The notes under the pieces are model-generated. The model ran no database searches. It was not told the origin of the DNA and was given only the letters and a program-made list of their open reading frames with translations. A stretch of DNA of 64,000 bases from Lentinus brumalis (Eukaryota > Basidiomycota > Agaricomycetes > Polyporales > Polyporaceae): assembly GCA_001792895.1 (NCBI GenBank), contig MARA01000003.1, positions 2,947,318-3,011,317 of the forward strand, given 5' to 3'. The position numbers were made by a program, and so were the translations under genes. Of the stretch, positions 45,448-56,870 are shown one piece after another. Position 1 is the first letter of the stretch; every line of letters begins with the position of its first letter.

Positions 45448-47378
45448 AGGTATTTCTGTAACCCCCTTAGGGTTAGGGGGAGGTAAGGGTGAGCATTATT
45501 GGGCTGAATGTACGTTGCGAGCGGTCGAGTTGCTGGAGAGCCTAAATTGCGGCGGAGGAGCGGTTGGTGGCAGGGAGGTTGGTGTGATCAGTATGAGTAG
45601 CGAACGAGCGGGCAACCGCTCAGAACTGTGTAGAAGGTGAGCAGTTGATTATAGTAAGCTGCCAGCTGCTCATGATAACCTCAATGAGATATGAGCATAT
45701 GAGCGGTCGACCGCTCACCGTGATCGGCCAGCGACAGAACCACCATAAGGGTCAACAGTGCATTCCGAGCGGTCGGCCGCTCACATAGTATGTACGGGAC
45801 TGATATACAGTAATATCCTTGGCCATAGAAAGTGCTCAGCCAATAAATGAGCTTGGAAGCATCAATCCGAGTGGTCGACCGCTCTGCGGGATTGCTCCGC
45901 TGTTTGTATGCACCGTAGCAATGCAAGTACTGTTCTGAGCGGTCAACCGCTCAAAAGGGGTGTATGAGAGTGCTCTACATCAATTTTATTTGCCACAGAA
46001 GGTGCTCAGTGAGCCAACAAGCTCTGCAGGTCTGTTCTGAGCAGTCGACTGCTCTGCGGGATTGCTCCGCTGTTTGTATGCACCGTAGCAATGCAAGTGC
46101 TGTTCTGAGCGGTCGACCGCTCAATTGGGGTGTATGAGAGTAATCTACATTAATTCTATTTGCCACAGAAGGTGCTCAGTCAGCCAACAAGCTCCGCCGA
46201 TCCGTTCTGAGCGGTCGACCGCTCTGCGGGATTGCTGCGCTGTTTGTATGCACCGTAGCAATGCAAGTGCTGTTCTGAGCGGTCGACCGCTCAATTGAGG
46301 TGTATGAGAGTGCTCTACATCAATTTCATTTGCCACAGAAGGTGCTCAGTGAGCCAACAAGCTCTGCAGGTCTGTTCTGAGCAGTCGACTGCTCTGCGGG
46401 ATTGCTCCGCTGTTTGTACGCACCGTAGCAATGCAAGTGCTGTTCTGAGCGGTCGACCGCTCAATTGGGGTGTATGAGAGTAATCTACATTAATTCTATT
46501 TGCCACAGAAGGTGCTCAGTCAGCCAACAAGCTCTGCAGGTCTGTTCTGAGCAGTCGACTGCTCTGCGGGATTGCTCCGCTGTTTGTACGCACCGTAGCA
46601 ATGCAAGTGCTGTTCTGAGCGGTCGACCGCTCAATTGGGGTGTATGAGAGTAATCTACATTAATTCTATTTGCCACAGAAGGTGCTCAGTCAGCCAACAA
46701 GCTCCGCCGATCCGTTCTGAGCGGTCGACCGCTCTGCGGGATTGCTGCGCTGTTTGTATGCACCGTAGCAATGCAAGTGCTGTTCTGAGCGGTCGACCGC
46801 TCAATTGGGGTGTATGAGAGTAATCTACATTAATTCTATTTGCCACAGAAGGTGCTCAGTCAGCCAACAAGCTCCGCCGATCCGTTCTGAGCGGTCGACC
46901 GCTCTGCGGGATTGCTCCGCTGTTTGTGTGCACCGTAGCAATGCAAGTGCTGTTCTGAGCGGTCGACCGCTCAAACGTGGTGTATGAGAGTGCTCTACAT
47001 CAATTTCATTTGCCACAGAAGGTTCTCAGGCAGCAAACAAGCTTTGCAGGTCCGTTCTGAGTGGTCGACCGCTCTGCGGGATTGCGTCGCTGTTTGTATG
47101 CACTATAGCAGTCTGAATGCTGTTCAGAGCGGTCAACCACTCAAAAGGGGTATATACGAGTGCTATACATCGATTTCTATGACCATAGCAGGTGCTCTGC
47201 CAATAAACGAGCTCTGAAGGTCTGTTCTGAGCGGTCGACCGCTTAGGGGTTATGAGAGACTTGTACAGCAAATGCAGGGATGGTACCTAGGCAGGAATAT
47301 AACCCTAGGGCGGGGTCTGCTAACCCTACCCTAACCCCAGAGGGGGGTTAGGTCACGTGACCTGTCATAAAAAATACC
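45442..47378 (+). mobile_element. Palindrome-array element R4 (block 4 head)
   Basis: Identical, as far as read, to R3 (38,666-40,602), including the alternating 102/68-bp spacing and the three symmetric variants GAGCAGTCGACTGCTC. It begins inside the DExH codons of the preceding SNF2 gene copy. Confidence 0.85.
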
Positions 47379-47785
47379 ACGGCAGGACTTGCATATGGGC
47401 GTAGCCACGCGGTGTTGGTCCAGCACCACTGTCACAGCTGTGGGGGGTTGATGTCACAGGCGGCGAGGGCTCTGACCACGGAGTGGTCGTCCAGGACGAC
47501 CATCGCGGGGGGGGCGTCGTCGTGGGCGTCTTAGGGACGCCATACACGGTGTCGCAGCTGTGGAGGGTCAATGTCACAGGCGGCGAGGCCTCTACCCACG
47601 CAGTGGTCGTCCAGGACGACCATGAGCGTGAGGGGGCGCAGTCGCCGTGGGCGCCGAGGGATGCCGCACGCGGTGGTCGTCCTGGACGACCACTGCCCGC
47701 GGGAGTAGCGAGCGCACTCATGCGCGAGTGCATTGCATTGCCAAGAAAATGTCTGAAACATTATATACAAAGTACACGACGACGA

Positions 47786-48619
47786 CTACTGGACTACGCA
47801 GCGACCACACCCAGAACGCTTCTCCACGCCGAAGGATGCGGGGTTCTGCTCCTCATCTGACTCGACGTAGGAGCGGTTTATGATCACGTTGCAGGGGGAT
47901 GCGGTGACCTGGTTGGGCAGAGTGGTGGGGCGGGCATCAGGGAGGATGTCTTCGGCGGGCCGCCAGCTGCGAGAAAGATGAGTGAACAAAGATGCACACG
48001 AAGTTGTGGTACTTACGAAGCCTGCATATCCCAAGAGCAGAGAAGACCTTTTTCGGTGCATCTGGAGCACGCTCGGCCCTCGCGCGCAGGCGTGCAGCCG
48101 AGGCGTGCGAAATGGCAATGGAGGCACTAAGGTATGTGAGCAGCTGAACATGCGTCGGTGTAGAAGAGGACTTACGGGATGGGGCAGTTGAAAGCCGGCG
48201 TCGTTCTCAATCTCGAGGACAAGCTCGGGCCTGAGGAAGGTGTCGAGCTCGACGCTGCCGGGCGTGATGCCGGTCCCAAGGGAGATGCTGGTCCCGAGGG
48301 ACAAGTCGGTCCTGAGGGACAAGTCGGTCCTGAGGGCATCCTCGAGCTCGAGGACGCTAGTCGCAAGGCGAGGATGGAGCGGGGGATATGTTGCGGAGCG
48401 GACAGAGGAGCCGCGGGGACGGGTCTCATTGGAACTGCCTGCCGGCGAGTGGTCGAGTGCGGGCTGTTCGGGCAAGAGGCCGGGGGAGAGTGCGTAGGGC
48501 GTGGATGGTGCGAGGAGGGCGGGGAACGGGGGTAATGGGAGGGAAATGAGTGGGGGGGACACATGGAGGGCATAGAGCGTCGGATGCGCGGACGACGAGA
48601 GATGCGGGGAGGTGGACAT
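47786..48619 (-). CDS. Zn2Cys6-type cluster protein, copy 2 (longest frame)
   Basis: Exons 48619-48176, 48126-48017 and 47966-47786; about 245 residues. The cluster C-x2-C-x6-C-x8-C-x2-C-x6-C is at residues 149-180 and is identical to copy 1. The third exon stays open through NVIINRSYVESDEEQNPASFG to a TAG at 47,786, whereas copy 1 is frameshifted there. In exon 1 the two copies differ by two compensating indels, changing about ten residues (PTHFPPITPV in copy 1, PLISLPLPPF in copy 2) without breaking the frame. Zn2Cys6 proteins typically bind CGG half-sites as dimers; the neighbouring arrays consist of CGG-N4-CCG palindromes. No activation domain or coiled coil was recognised. Confidence 0.68.
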   Translation of the reverse strand: MSTSPHLSSSAHPTLYALHVSPPLISLPLPPFPALLAPSTPYALSPGLLPEQPALDHSPAGSSNETRPRGSSVRSATYPPLHPRLATSVLELEDALRTDLSLRTDLSLGTSISLGTGITPGSVELDTFLRPELVLEIENDAGFQLPHPVSPLLHRRMFSCSHTLVPPLPFRTPRLHACARGPSVLQMHRKRSSLLLGYAGFVSTTTSCASLFTHLSRSWRPAEDILPDARPTTLPNQVTASPCNVIINRSYVESDEEQNPASFGVEKRSGCGRCVVQ

Positions 48620-49016
48620 TCTGGCCCCAGGAGGTGGTGGTCGAGCCAGAGAGGCTGAGGACGGGGGGGGCGGGGGGGGCCGAGAGCCACAGCGAGAGTG
48701 AGCGGGCTGGGAGGGTCGGGCGGGTGTGACATGGCTGTACATTGGGGTGTAGAGGGGCCGCATGGAGAGGTATATAATGCACCAACGCGAGGACCCTGGA
48801 AGAAGAATGATCGGCGAATAGGCAGGCAAAGCTAGTGCGCAGGGTTGCGCGGGCGGAGGCCGTTGGAAAAACGGTGGAGCACGACGTCGGGACTAGCCAC
48901 AGAGTTCTCGAAGCTCGGAGTGAATTGATCACGGCGTATGGAGGCGAAAAGGGAAGTCAGCAGGAAAAAGAAGCATTGCAGGCGGACAGATGTTGGGTCA
49001 ACATCGAAGATGAGGA

Positions 49017-49131
49017 GGCTTCCCTTCATCCTCAGACCTCCTTACGGCATCTTCCCGAAGGCAGCGCGAAGCGATGTCTTCGAAGGGGAAGATGCCGTAA
49101 GGAGGTCCTCAGCGGAGGTGAAGGGAAGCTT
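49017..49131. other. Long imperfect hairpin, copy 2
   Basis: Same structure as 42,243-42,357; the inner stem lies at 49,035-49,056 and 49,086-49,107. Confidence 0.85.
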
Positions 49132-50242
49132 AATTGAGCAATGAAGGTTGGCCAGTTCAGCAATGGTTGGCAGATTAGTCACTATTCGCACTCGTCGTGT
49201 TACTGTTGGCCTGTGCAGACCTCTCAGCCAAGGAGAGCCAGTGGTAGTCGTCCTGGACGACCACCGGGGGTGGACCCCCCTCGACGTCTGTGCGTGTCGG
49301 GACCGCCTGCGCGCATGGTCGTCCTGGACGACCACCGCTGGGTGCACTCCTATCTCGGCGCCTATGCGTGCTGGGACTGCCTGCACGCATGGTCGTCCTG
49401 GACGACCACCCCTGAGTGCACGCCAAAGGCGGCGTCTACCAGCCTCCGGACCACCTGCGCGCATGGTCGTCCTGGACGACCAACGCCGAGCGTGCGCCCG
49501 AGTCAGCGTCTATCAGCCTTGCCGTACTTGATGTCCAGGCAAGCGTGAACGTTAACCATGTCACCGAGCTTGACGCGGAGGTTGTTGCGGGCGACCTTAA
49601 AGAGAGTATATAAGAACATACCGAACGATGATCGTGTCTCCGCGGAAGAGTTGAACGGTGTCCATAGTCGCAGGGTTCATGGTGGCCACTGCAGACCGTC
49701 TTCAATGCCCAACTTAGTAGGGACCGCCTGCGCGCATGGTCGTCCTGGACGACCAGCGTTCGGTGCCTACCGTCTGGGCACGTCCGCGTCGGGACCGCCT
49801 GCACGTATGGTCGTCCGGGACGACCAAAACTCGTGGCAGACAACTGGTGCAAGAAGCACTCACGAGCTGGTGACGTCCAATGATCGGCATCGTATGCCAG
49901 ATCCGGTGAAGTTAACCTTTTTACCCAAGGTTGCATAGAGAATGATCGGCAGCGTGTGACAGATCTGGTGAAGATAACCTTTTAACCAAATAGGCATGCA
50001 GGGTGCATAGAGGGTAGTGCCGAGGGCCGATCAAAGAAGTCTGATCGGTCAAGTCGAGTGATCGAATTTACCTGATTGAGGTTGACATGAGGTGAACTCC
50101 GTCGGGCTGAGGGGATTGCCCGCCACGGAACCCTGCAAGGAAATTTTTTTGAGGACTCGTCGGCTGATTCTGGGGTGCGCCAGAGTTGTATAAAGGATGC
50201 GCGCTGGCGGCGAACGACCGCATACATCCATTCCCGCCCACC

Positions 50243-52218
50243 ATGCCCTCAGAAGACGTCTCCAACGTAGTTGCGAAGCTCATCATCGACACCGCTGACG
50301 TCTGGGCGTGGCCCGTCTTCAATGCTCGCCACGGGTTCCCCGTCGTGCCGTTCTCTGTCAACTGCAACCCGGCGACCATCGACTTTCCCGCGGACAAGTA
50401 CGAGCACGCGCGCAGCTTCATCGCAGCGTACGGGCGAATATCAGGCCCGGGCCCCCGGTTGAAGTTCATGCGGCTCAAGCAAGACCAGTACACGGTAGGC
50501 CGGGAAGCGTTCAAGACTTGGGCGCGCAAGAAGTATGCTGCATGGGGTATGGCGAAGGCGGTCGCCGAGTCCATGGCGGCGGAAGGATTCGAGGGCTTTG
50601 AGTTCATGCGGTCCATGCGCCGGCACACCAAGGTAAGCGATCGGGTGTATCCACGTAGCGAAGGTACTAACATCGGTCACAGTTCCTGCTGACTGATAGT
50701 TGCCCGGTTGTCGAGCGCTGTAGCACCGGCGCTGCTGTTGCGATGTTCGGTCCCGACGCCGTGGAGGGGCCCATGAAGATTCTCGACCCCCGCCTCGCGC
50801 CGATCGTCACGGGGCGGATCATTGCGGAGTGGCAGAAGCAGGCCCGTGCGTGGAATCGCACGCGCTTGAACTCGGACAAGGCGGAGACGGAGCTCCATGA
50901 CATGTTCAAGGGTAAGTGATTGTAGTTGCCAGGTCACACAGCTGCTAACCTACATCAAGAACTCGACACCGCCAACGAGTCGCTCTCCGTCGGCGATCTC
51001 AAGAGATATGTCGGCAAGGTCGAGCAAGCCGTCAAGCGGCTCAAGAAGTTCGCGGACGACGAGTCGGTGGCGAAGCTCAAGCACTGGGAAGCCGTTCTGA
51101 CCGATGTCAAGAACGTCATGCTCAAGCGCAAGGAGGCCGAAGGCACAACCAGTGAGTCTGATCGCCGTTGCCGTGTACCGCGTTGACAACATTTTGCAGC
51201 CATCCCGGCCAATCTGCGGAGGGCTTTGAAGCGCCTCGCGGATAGTGCGACCGTGTCCGTCGTTGCTGAGGACATCGACCGCGCACTTGCCGTCATGGCC
51301 GACGCCGACGAGGAGCCCGAGGAGCTCGCCATGCCGGAGTGCAACGACGAGTTCGAATGGGAGTCCGGCGTGGAGGACTTCCAGCACATGCCGCCCGAGG
51401 AGGTGATGGCCCAGCTCGGCCTTGGCGACGCGCAAAGGCTGCCGACGTTCAACGAGGTCGAGGACCGCAACGGCATCGTCGATCCGTGGACCAAGGAGTG
51501 GCAGGCCTTCTGCAAGACCGACAAGGGGCACCCGATCGCTCCGCGCTGGCATCAGTGGGTCGGCGCACTTGGGATGATGCTCCGCGTCATCCGAGATGGG
51601 GTCCCCGTCTTGCTGTTGGACGACGTCGGGATTGGCAAGACGATGCAGGTGCTGATGGTGATAGCCCTGTATCAGCTCTTCCGGCGGCACCGCGAGAAGC
51701 ACGGACGCTTCCCTGGGGCGTTCGGTGAGTTTCAAAGCAGTATGTTTAACCCCATGCGCTGATCCCCTTGCACAGCAAAGTACAATTGCAAGACGCCGGA
51801 TGGGAACCTCCCCGACCGCCCCCACATGATCGTCGTCCCCACCTGCTTGAAGGAGCAATGGGAGGGCGAGATTCATCGCTTCCTGCGGTGGGGGCCGTTC
51901 GACCTCATCCCGTACCAGCTCAACTTCCGGGAGGGCCCGCGCAAGATCGTGTGGGACACGATCATGACGCCGCGGGGCGACCTCAAGCTCAGCGACAAGA
52001 TCATCCTCGCGACGATCACGGTGAGTCCCTGTCCGTGTCCACGCCGCTGCATAGTGCGTACTGACGCGAGTTACTAGGCTGTGACGAGCGACGGGCTGCA
52101 CTTCTACTCGTCCGGCTTCGGGACGAGCTTCGATCTGCCCCCGGTCGACACAGGCGTGACGGAGGCGTCCCGGGCGGTCACTGCCTACACGCACGACTAT
52201 GGCCTGCTCGTCATTGAT
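50243..52218 (+). pseudogene. SNF2-family ATPase, 5' part only, copy 2
   Basis: Exons 50243-50632, 50683-50911, 50960-51151, 51200-51724, 51776-52020 and 52078-52218, identical to copy 1 as far as read, and truncated at the same codon (LLVID) by the head at 52,213. Identical truncation shows that the break existed before the tandem duplication, or that both arose in one event. Confidence 0.85.
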
Positions 52219-52430
52219 AGGTATTTCTGTAACCCCCTTAGGGTTAGGGGGAGGTAAGGGTGAGCATTATTGGGCTGAATGTACGTTGCGAGCGGTCGAG
52301 TTGCTGGAGAGCATAAATTGCGGCGGAGGAGCGGTTGGTGGCAGGGAGGTGGGTGTGATTGGTATAAGTAGCGAACGAGCGGGCAACCGCTCAGAACTGT
52401 GTAGAAGGTAAACGGTTGCAGAATGTATGG
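52213..52430 (+). mobile_element. Fifth block head (R5), partial
   Basis: The ATTGATAGG head and telomere-like stretch are present and the match to the other heads holds for about 190 bp, with a few substitutions (GGTGGGTGTGATTGGTATAAG). It then continues with degenerate GAGCAGTCGGCC and AAGCGGCCGACC motifs but no regular array. It marks the junction to the KDZ transposon region. Confidence 0.75.
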
Positions 52431-52955
52431 TGAGCAGTCGGCCATCCACGGCACGTTACAAGCGGCCGACCACCCAGCAGGTGTTGTAGTTCTGATATGA
52501 TACGAATAGGTAGTTTACCCAGCCCTCATTGTAATACGAATAGGCAGGGGACGTGATATATCATAACGAATAGCCTGTTTGAGTAGATAGGAATCCAGGG
52601 CATAAGCGGGGGCACCGGCACCTCGGCACGCTACCAAATGCGGTAACCTGCAGCATTTTCGAGCGCCTGCGTGCAGGAAATGCGCGCGCGGGCGCCTCAG
52701 CTGCCAAATGCGGCCGGTATACCATCCATCCGGCGCCTGTGCTTGATTGGGCAGTGTACCTCCCATATTGGGACGCTTGCGCTCGTCTCTGTGCCCATTG
52801 GCTGTATTCCTCGTTTCTGCGGAAGTTAATGACCTTATAGATTGCTTGTCAAGCTTGCTGCAGTGCAGTCCATAAGAAAACCTAGTTAAATCTGTCATTA
52901 ACGCGGTAACCATGTGTTATACCCAACATAGGGCGACATATGGACCCAATACAGG
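52431..52955. other. Spacer between R5 and the KDZ transposase
   Basis: No gene. ACGAATAGG occurs at 52,502, 52,537 and 52,566 in slightly varied form. The 52,600-52,730 part is GC-rich and contains CACCGGCACC and two AAATGCGG motifs; it could be the terminal region of the KDZ element, but no matching inverted end was found on the other side. Confidence 0.35.
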
Positions 52956-55900
52956 TCACAGAACATCTATTAAATCGTCGGGAGACTCATACATAGAAGC
53001 TATCTCCTCCTCAGCCTCAGCAGGCTCCTCGATGACGCCTGCCTCCAAGTCCTCCACCTTCCTCCACTCCTCGCATTCCTCCCATTTCGCCCCTTTCGTG
53101 CTACGGGCTTCGTCAATACATACAAGACGAAACACAGCACGCATGCGACGGCGAATGCGGGCTTGCTTAAGAGCGTACGCGACCATCCCTTCATAGATGG
53201 CCGGATCTTGGTGAGTGCAGGTCTTCGCATGGGCCCTCCACCGCTCCTCGTCGTAAGAGTGCGTCGCTAGGACACGGCGCATCTCCTCCAGTAGGAGGAC
53301 GATCTCCTCCTTCCAGCGCATGGTGCGTGCTCGCGACTTGAACCATTCGACCTTCAGCGAGTCGTTCCTGTCCTCGGAGTCATCCAAGTCGGAGGAACGC
53401 CAGATCCACGAGATTTTGCGGCGTCCTTCGGCAGGGATCTCCTTGTCGCTCCTGCTACGTTTCCGCTTCTTCTTCTCTGTCTCAGGGTCGTCGTCTTGAA
53501 TGCCACGGACATCCTCGTCGTTCAGGACACGCAGCTCCTTCTCCCAATCGCCGTGGCCAGAGAGAGCGAACTTTGCGCGACGCGCAAGACGATACTTGGT
53601 AACTGCGCGTCCCTTACGCACGTCCTGCGTCGTGATCTCGCCACGGGCACGTGTGTTCGGGCCTTGATGTCGAACCTGGGTCTTCTTGTACAAGTAGAGG
53701 TGGTCGAGGGTGTGCAGCTTGTTGCGAATGTTTTGCAGGGCGTCGCGACACTGCGACTCGCGCAACCGAGCCTCAATCTCCTGCAAACGACACGAACAGA
53801 CCGCGTCTCGGCGTGACGGACTGATCTCGGAGGGCAGTCCAAGGCGGACAGTCTCTATGAGCTCGGTGTCCGTCCGGCACGATGGATCTTCTGCGAGAAG
53901 GGCAACGGCCCGCGGCATGTAGATCGCTTGAAGATCACGGAACTTCTGCATGCGGCGGCGCAGCGCAGTGCGGCGTTCAAACAGGCCTGCGATCCTGCTT
54001 GAGGTCGCTTTCTTCGCGTCTTCAAGGAGGCGCGTTCTAGGCACATATCAGCCCTGAAGCCGCGCGAATGTCTCGAATGGGTACGTACTTGACATCCTCT
54101 AACTCGAGTCCCATGGCCACGAACCCGACCGGGCTCACATCGTGCAGCGCCATGAAGCCTGGCAGCGCACTGGCGACCTGCTCCTCTTCTGAGAGAGCGC
54201 GCAGCGTCTCGGCTTCCGTCGGACCTAAGGAACATAGCGTAGATGAGCACAAATTAGAATGCAGAATATACCCGCACTGGCATACCTTGCGAGAGAACAA
54301 CATATGGATCGTCATGATTGAATGGGTCTGCTTCCCATACCTTGATTTCTTCTTCCCATGCTACGATGTCGTAGTTCTTCTGGAGTGACTTCGTGAGCTC
54401 GTCGAAGATGACGCGCTGCTCCGTGTACGCCTCTCGAGCCGCACGAAGCTTCTTGCGAAGCATCCAGGCTGTGAATGTTAGGCTCAGCATGCTGAACGAA
54501 GCGTGGAGCGTTGAATGGATGTCACTTACGCATATTCACCGTCTTACGCCAATTGGTGAACCCGCATGTATCGTCCATATAGCCTTGTCGCGTTCCTGGT
54601 CCCATCTGCTTCGTCGCATTGGCGATGCCTTGCACCTCCCACCAGTTCCTCTCCGGTCCTTCCCCATCTGTCCGTCCGACCCCGACGCGGTAGTTGAGGG
54701 AATAGGGGGAATGTCCTTCGCGCTTGTGGGCGCGGAAATGGAGCTTCGGGATGACGTACTTGATAGAGCCTTCTGGGATCTCGATGCGAAGATGCGGCGG
54801 GAACTTTGCGATGCGCTCGAGGAGACCCTGGGACCACTGACATGCTATGTCGTAGCTGACGAGCTTGTGAAGTACGAGGTACTCTCTGATCGCGCAGACG
54901 AATATATAGTCCATATTAACGTACCTGTGAAGAGGGTTAGAGCTTGCGCAGAGATCAAGGCTGAGCATGGACGTACTTCTCGCCTTTTTGAATATCCCCC
55001 ATACCCGACGCGAGCCAGAACTCATGTCGGGCACAAGTCACAGCTCCAACTCCGGTGGCAGCGTAGCCACGAGAGAACTTCGTGTTCGCATGGTCGACAG
55101 CTGACAGCCCGGTGCATGACGACATCTGTGGAAGTGGTACGACGCCTGTAAACCTCGCAGGCATGCTTGATGCTTGATGCGGGCACGCACCTCCTTCTGA
55201 TCGCCATAGGCAGACAAGAGCTCCCTGTATCCCGTATCTTCGACAAAATATGCCCAACCACTGCCCAGGATAGGGTCCTTCTGAACGTCTGAGACGTCGC
55301 GACGCTTCAGCCTGAAGCATGCATCAAGCGCGACCGTCATCATGTAGATGTACCTACAAGAAGAGTATGAGTGTGCAATTATATGTCGAACTTCGTTCGG
55401 ACTTACTTGAGCTCGTCGGATATTGTCTCCCAGTTGTCAGGCAGATTGACACCCTGGTGCGGGCAGGCAGGGCATCGGAGGGCGCACTCCCCGGGTCTGG
55501 TACCCGCTACACCGCTTGGATCGTGGCCTCGACCGGCGCGCTTCAGTAACTTCATATGCCGCCATTGGGCTACGATGCGCATGAAGGTCTTGTACCGGTC
55601 TTGAGCTTGCGCGGTCCCGGTGTTGTCGGTGAGCCGTTCCAAAGACAAGTAGTAGTCGTACATCGATATTTTCCCCTGCAAGCTCTGGACATGATAATGT
55701 TCCAAGAGCTCGAAGGAGAAGGTGGTGTTGGGCTCGCAATCCGTTGCTGGCCATAGGTCGTACCGCAGGAGTTGCTGGACAACGTCTCCTGCTTGGCCGG
55801 CCTTGTCGCACCCGCAGAAGTCGACTGAGACCACATGACGACCGTTGACGTGGATGACGCTGAAGTCGGAGCGGCAAGGGATAGGATTGGAGCATGCGCT

Positions 55901-56690
55901 ACGGTCATGCGTGTGGCCAAGCTGGATACGCAGGCCGAGATCCTTCAGTGTCGTGTCTTCAAACGTGAGACCCGTCCATCTCTGAAGTTGAAATGCTTAG
56001 AACCCTTGTCAAGATAGTCCGTGGAAGCAGCGCACCTTGATCCGATGATACGGACACTCTTGATGCTTGCGGACCATGCACGTCTCGCAGCAGAGCGGGC
56101 CGGGAGCACACCCTGAGCAACGAAACAGGGCAGGCTTTGCCGTCGCGGGGTCCGGGCAATCAAGGCAGCGGTCGTGCGTCGCATAACCTCTTCCATCGCG
56201 CCGCAGCATCTCCTGCAGGTACAGGTCGCGCTTCGGGATGAAAAGTTTCATGGGCTCGTCCTGCAAAGTCGGCAATGAATTAACCATATGAGCGCATTCT
56301 AGACTCATCTGATGGACTCACCGAACTCGTGTATCGCTTCGCGCGTTCCCCGTCCTCTTCTGTGAACTCCCTCACGTTCGCCTCTCCTTCCTCCGCTGCA
56401 GGAACCAGGAACGAGTCCCACTCATCATCAAGCCCGAGGTTGGCTGTGGGGCGTGCGTCGGGGTCAGGCGTTCCAGCAGCGGGTGTGTGGGTGCGAGAGT
56501 TACTGGGAAGTGAGAAGGATTCACGCAAAATTCTCCGCCTGTCGTCGGACAGGTTGTCCACGGAAAACGTTGGCGCATTTCTGTTCGTTGCCGGGCGACC
56601 AAGGACCTCCGACGCCGTAACGTTGAAGTCCGCTGTCAGAGTTGGGTCGACGGCGGCGGCGCGTGCTCGTTTTGTACCGCGTCTTGACAT
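52956..56690 (-). CDS. KDZ (Kyakuja-Dileera-Zisupton) transposase with CxC2 zinc finger
   Basis: About nine exons on the minus strand: 56690-56322, 56260-56038, 55981-55407, 55353-55191, about 55,145-54,962, about 54,923-54,530 and three more down to 52956. Junctions that I checked are in phase. After a charged N-terminus comes a CxC2 cysteine cluster (CLDCPDPATAKPALFRCSGC, CCETC, HQECPYHRIKRW). Then follow the KDZ core blocks: LDACFRLKRR, GSGWAYFVEDTGY, SCTGLSAVDHANTKFSRGYAATG, MDYIFVCAI, VSYDIACQW, IPKLHFRAH, GVGRTDGEGPERNWW and MGPGTRQGYMDDTCGFTNW. The C-terminal exon is Lys/Arg-rich and probably coiled-coil. No stop or frameshift was seen, so this may be a live autonomous transposase. KDZ enzymes are DDE-type DNA transposases (family knowledge). 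Divergent from the TET/JBP gene. Confidence 0.9.
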
Positions 56691-56870
56691 CTTCGCAGAT
56701 AGAAGCTTGCAGACAGACGCTACTTACCAGACTGGGAGAGAAGCCCGGGGACTGTCACCGGTCTCGTGCTTGTGACAGGACGCTCCGTCCTCTATGTATA
56801 TCTCACCTTCTGCTTCGAACTTGCTCCCCGCTCCTGCGCACACACCCGTGCCGCTGGCCCTCTCCCCACA
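56691..56870. promoter_or_regulatory. Bidirectional promoter between KDZ transposase and TET/JBP gene
   Basis: Only 180 bp separate the two divergent start codons, so both promoters must share this interval or overlap the 5' coding regions. Pyrimidine-rich tracts (CCTTCTGCTTC, CCCTCTCCCC) precede the TET/JBP start. No clear TATA box. Confidence 0.6.

Larger units (their letters stand above)
47484..49826. repeat. Palindrome family 2, copy 2
   Basis: The same nine TGGTCGTCCWGGACGACCA sites as at 40,708-43,055, within the second tandem unit. A 2-bp deletion (ACCCCCCTCGACG against ACCCCCCTCTCGACG) lies beside one site. Confidence 0.88.
45442..52212 (+). repeat. 6.77-kb tandem duplication unit, copy 2
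   Basis: Second copy of 38,666-45,441 with the same gene order and eight small differences. A third head at 52,213 starts exactly where a third copy would begin, but after about 190 bp it diverges. Confidence 0.92.

Noticed and set aside
32610..52430. Firm assignment of the blocks to Helitrons
   Set aside because: Insertion between A and T and variable 3' ends fit, but no Rep/Helitron helicase, no TC start and no CTRR hairpin end were found; kept only as a hypothesis.
52600..52730. Left terminal inverted repeat of the KDZ element
   Set aside because: The sequence looks like a possible end, but no inverted counterpart could be found between 58.9 and 61 kb by eye.
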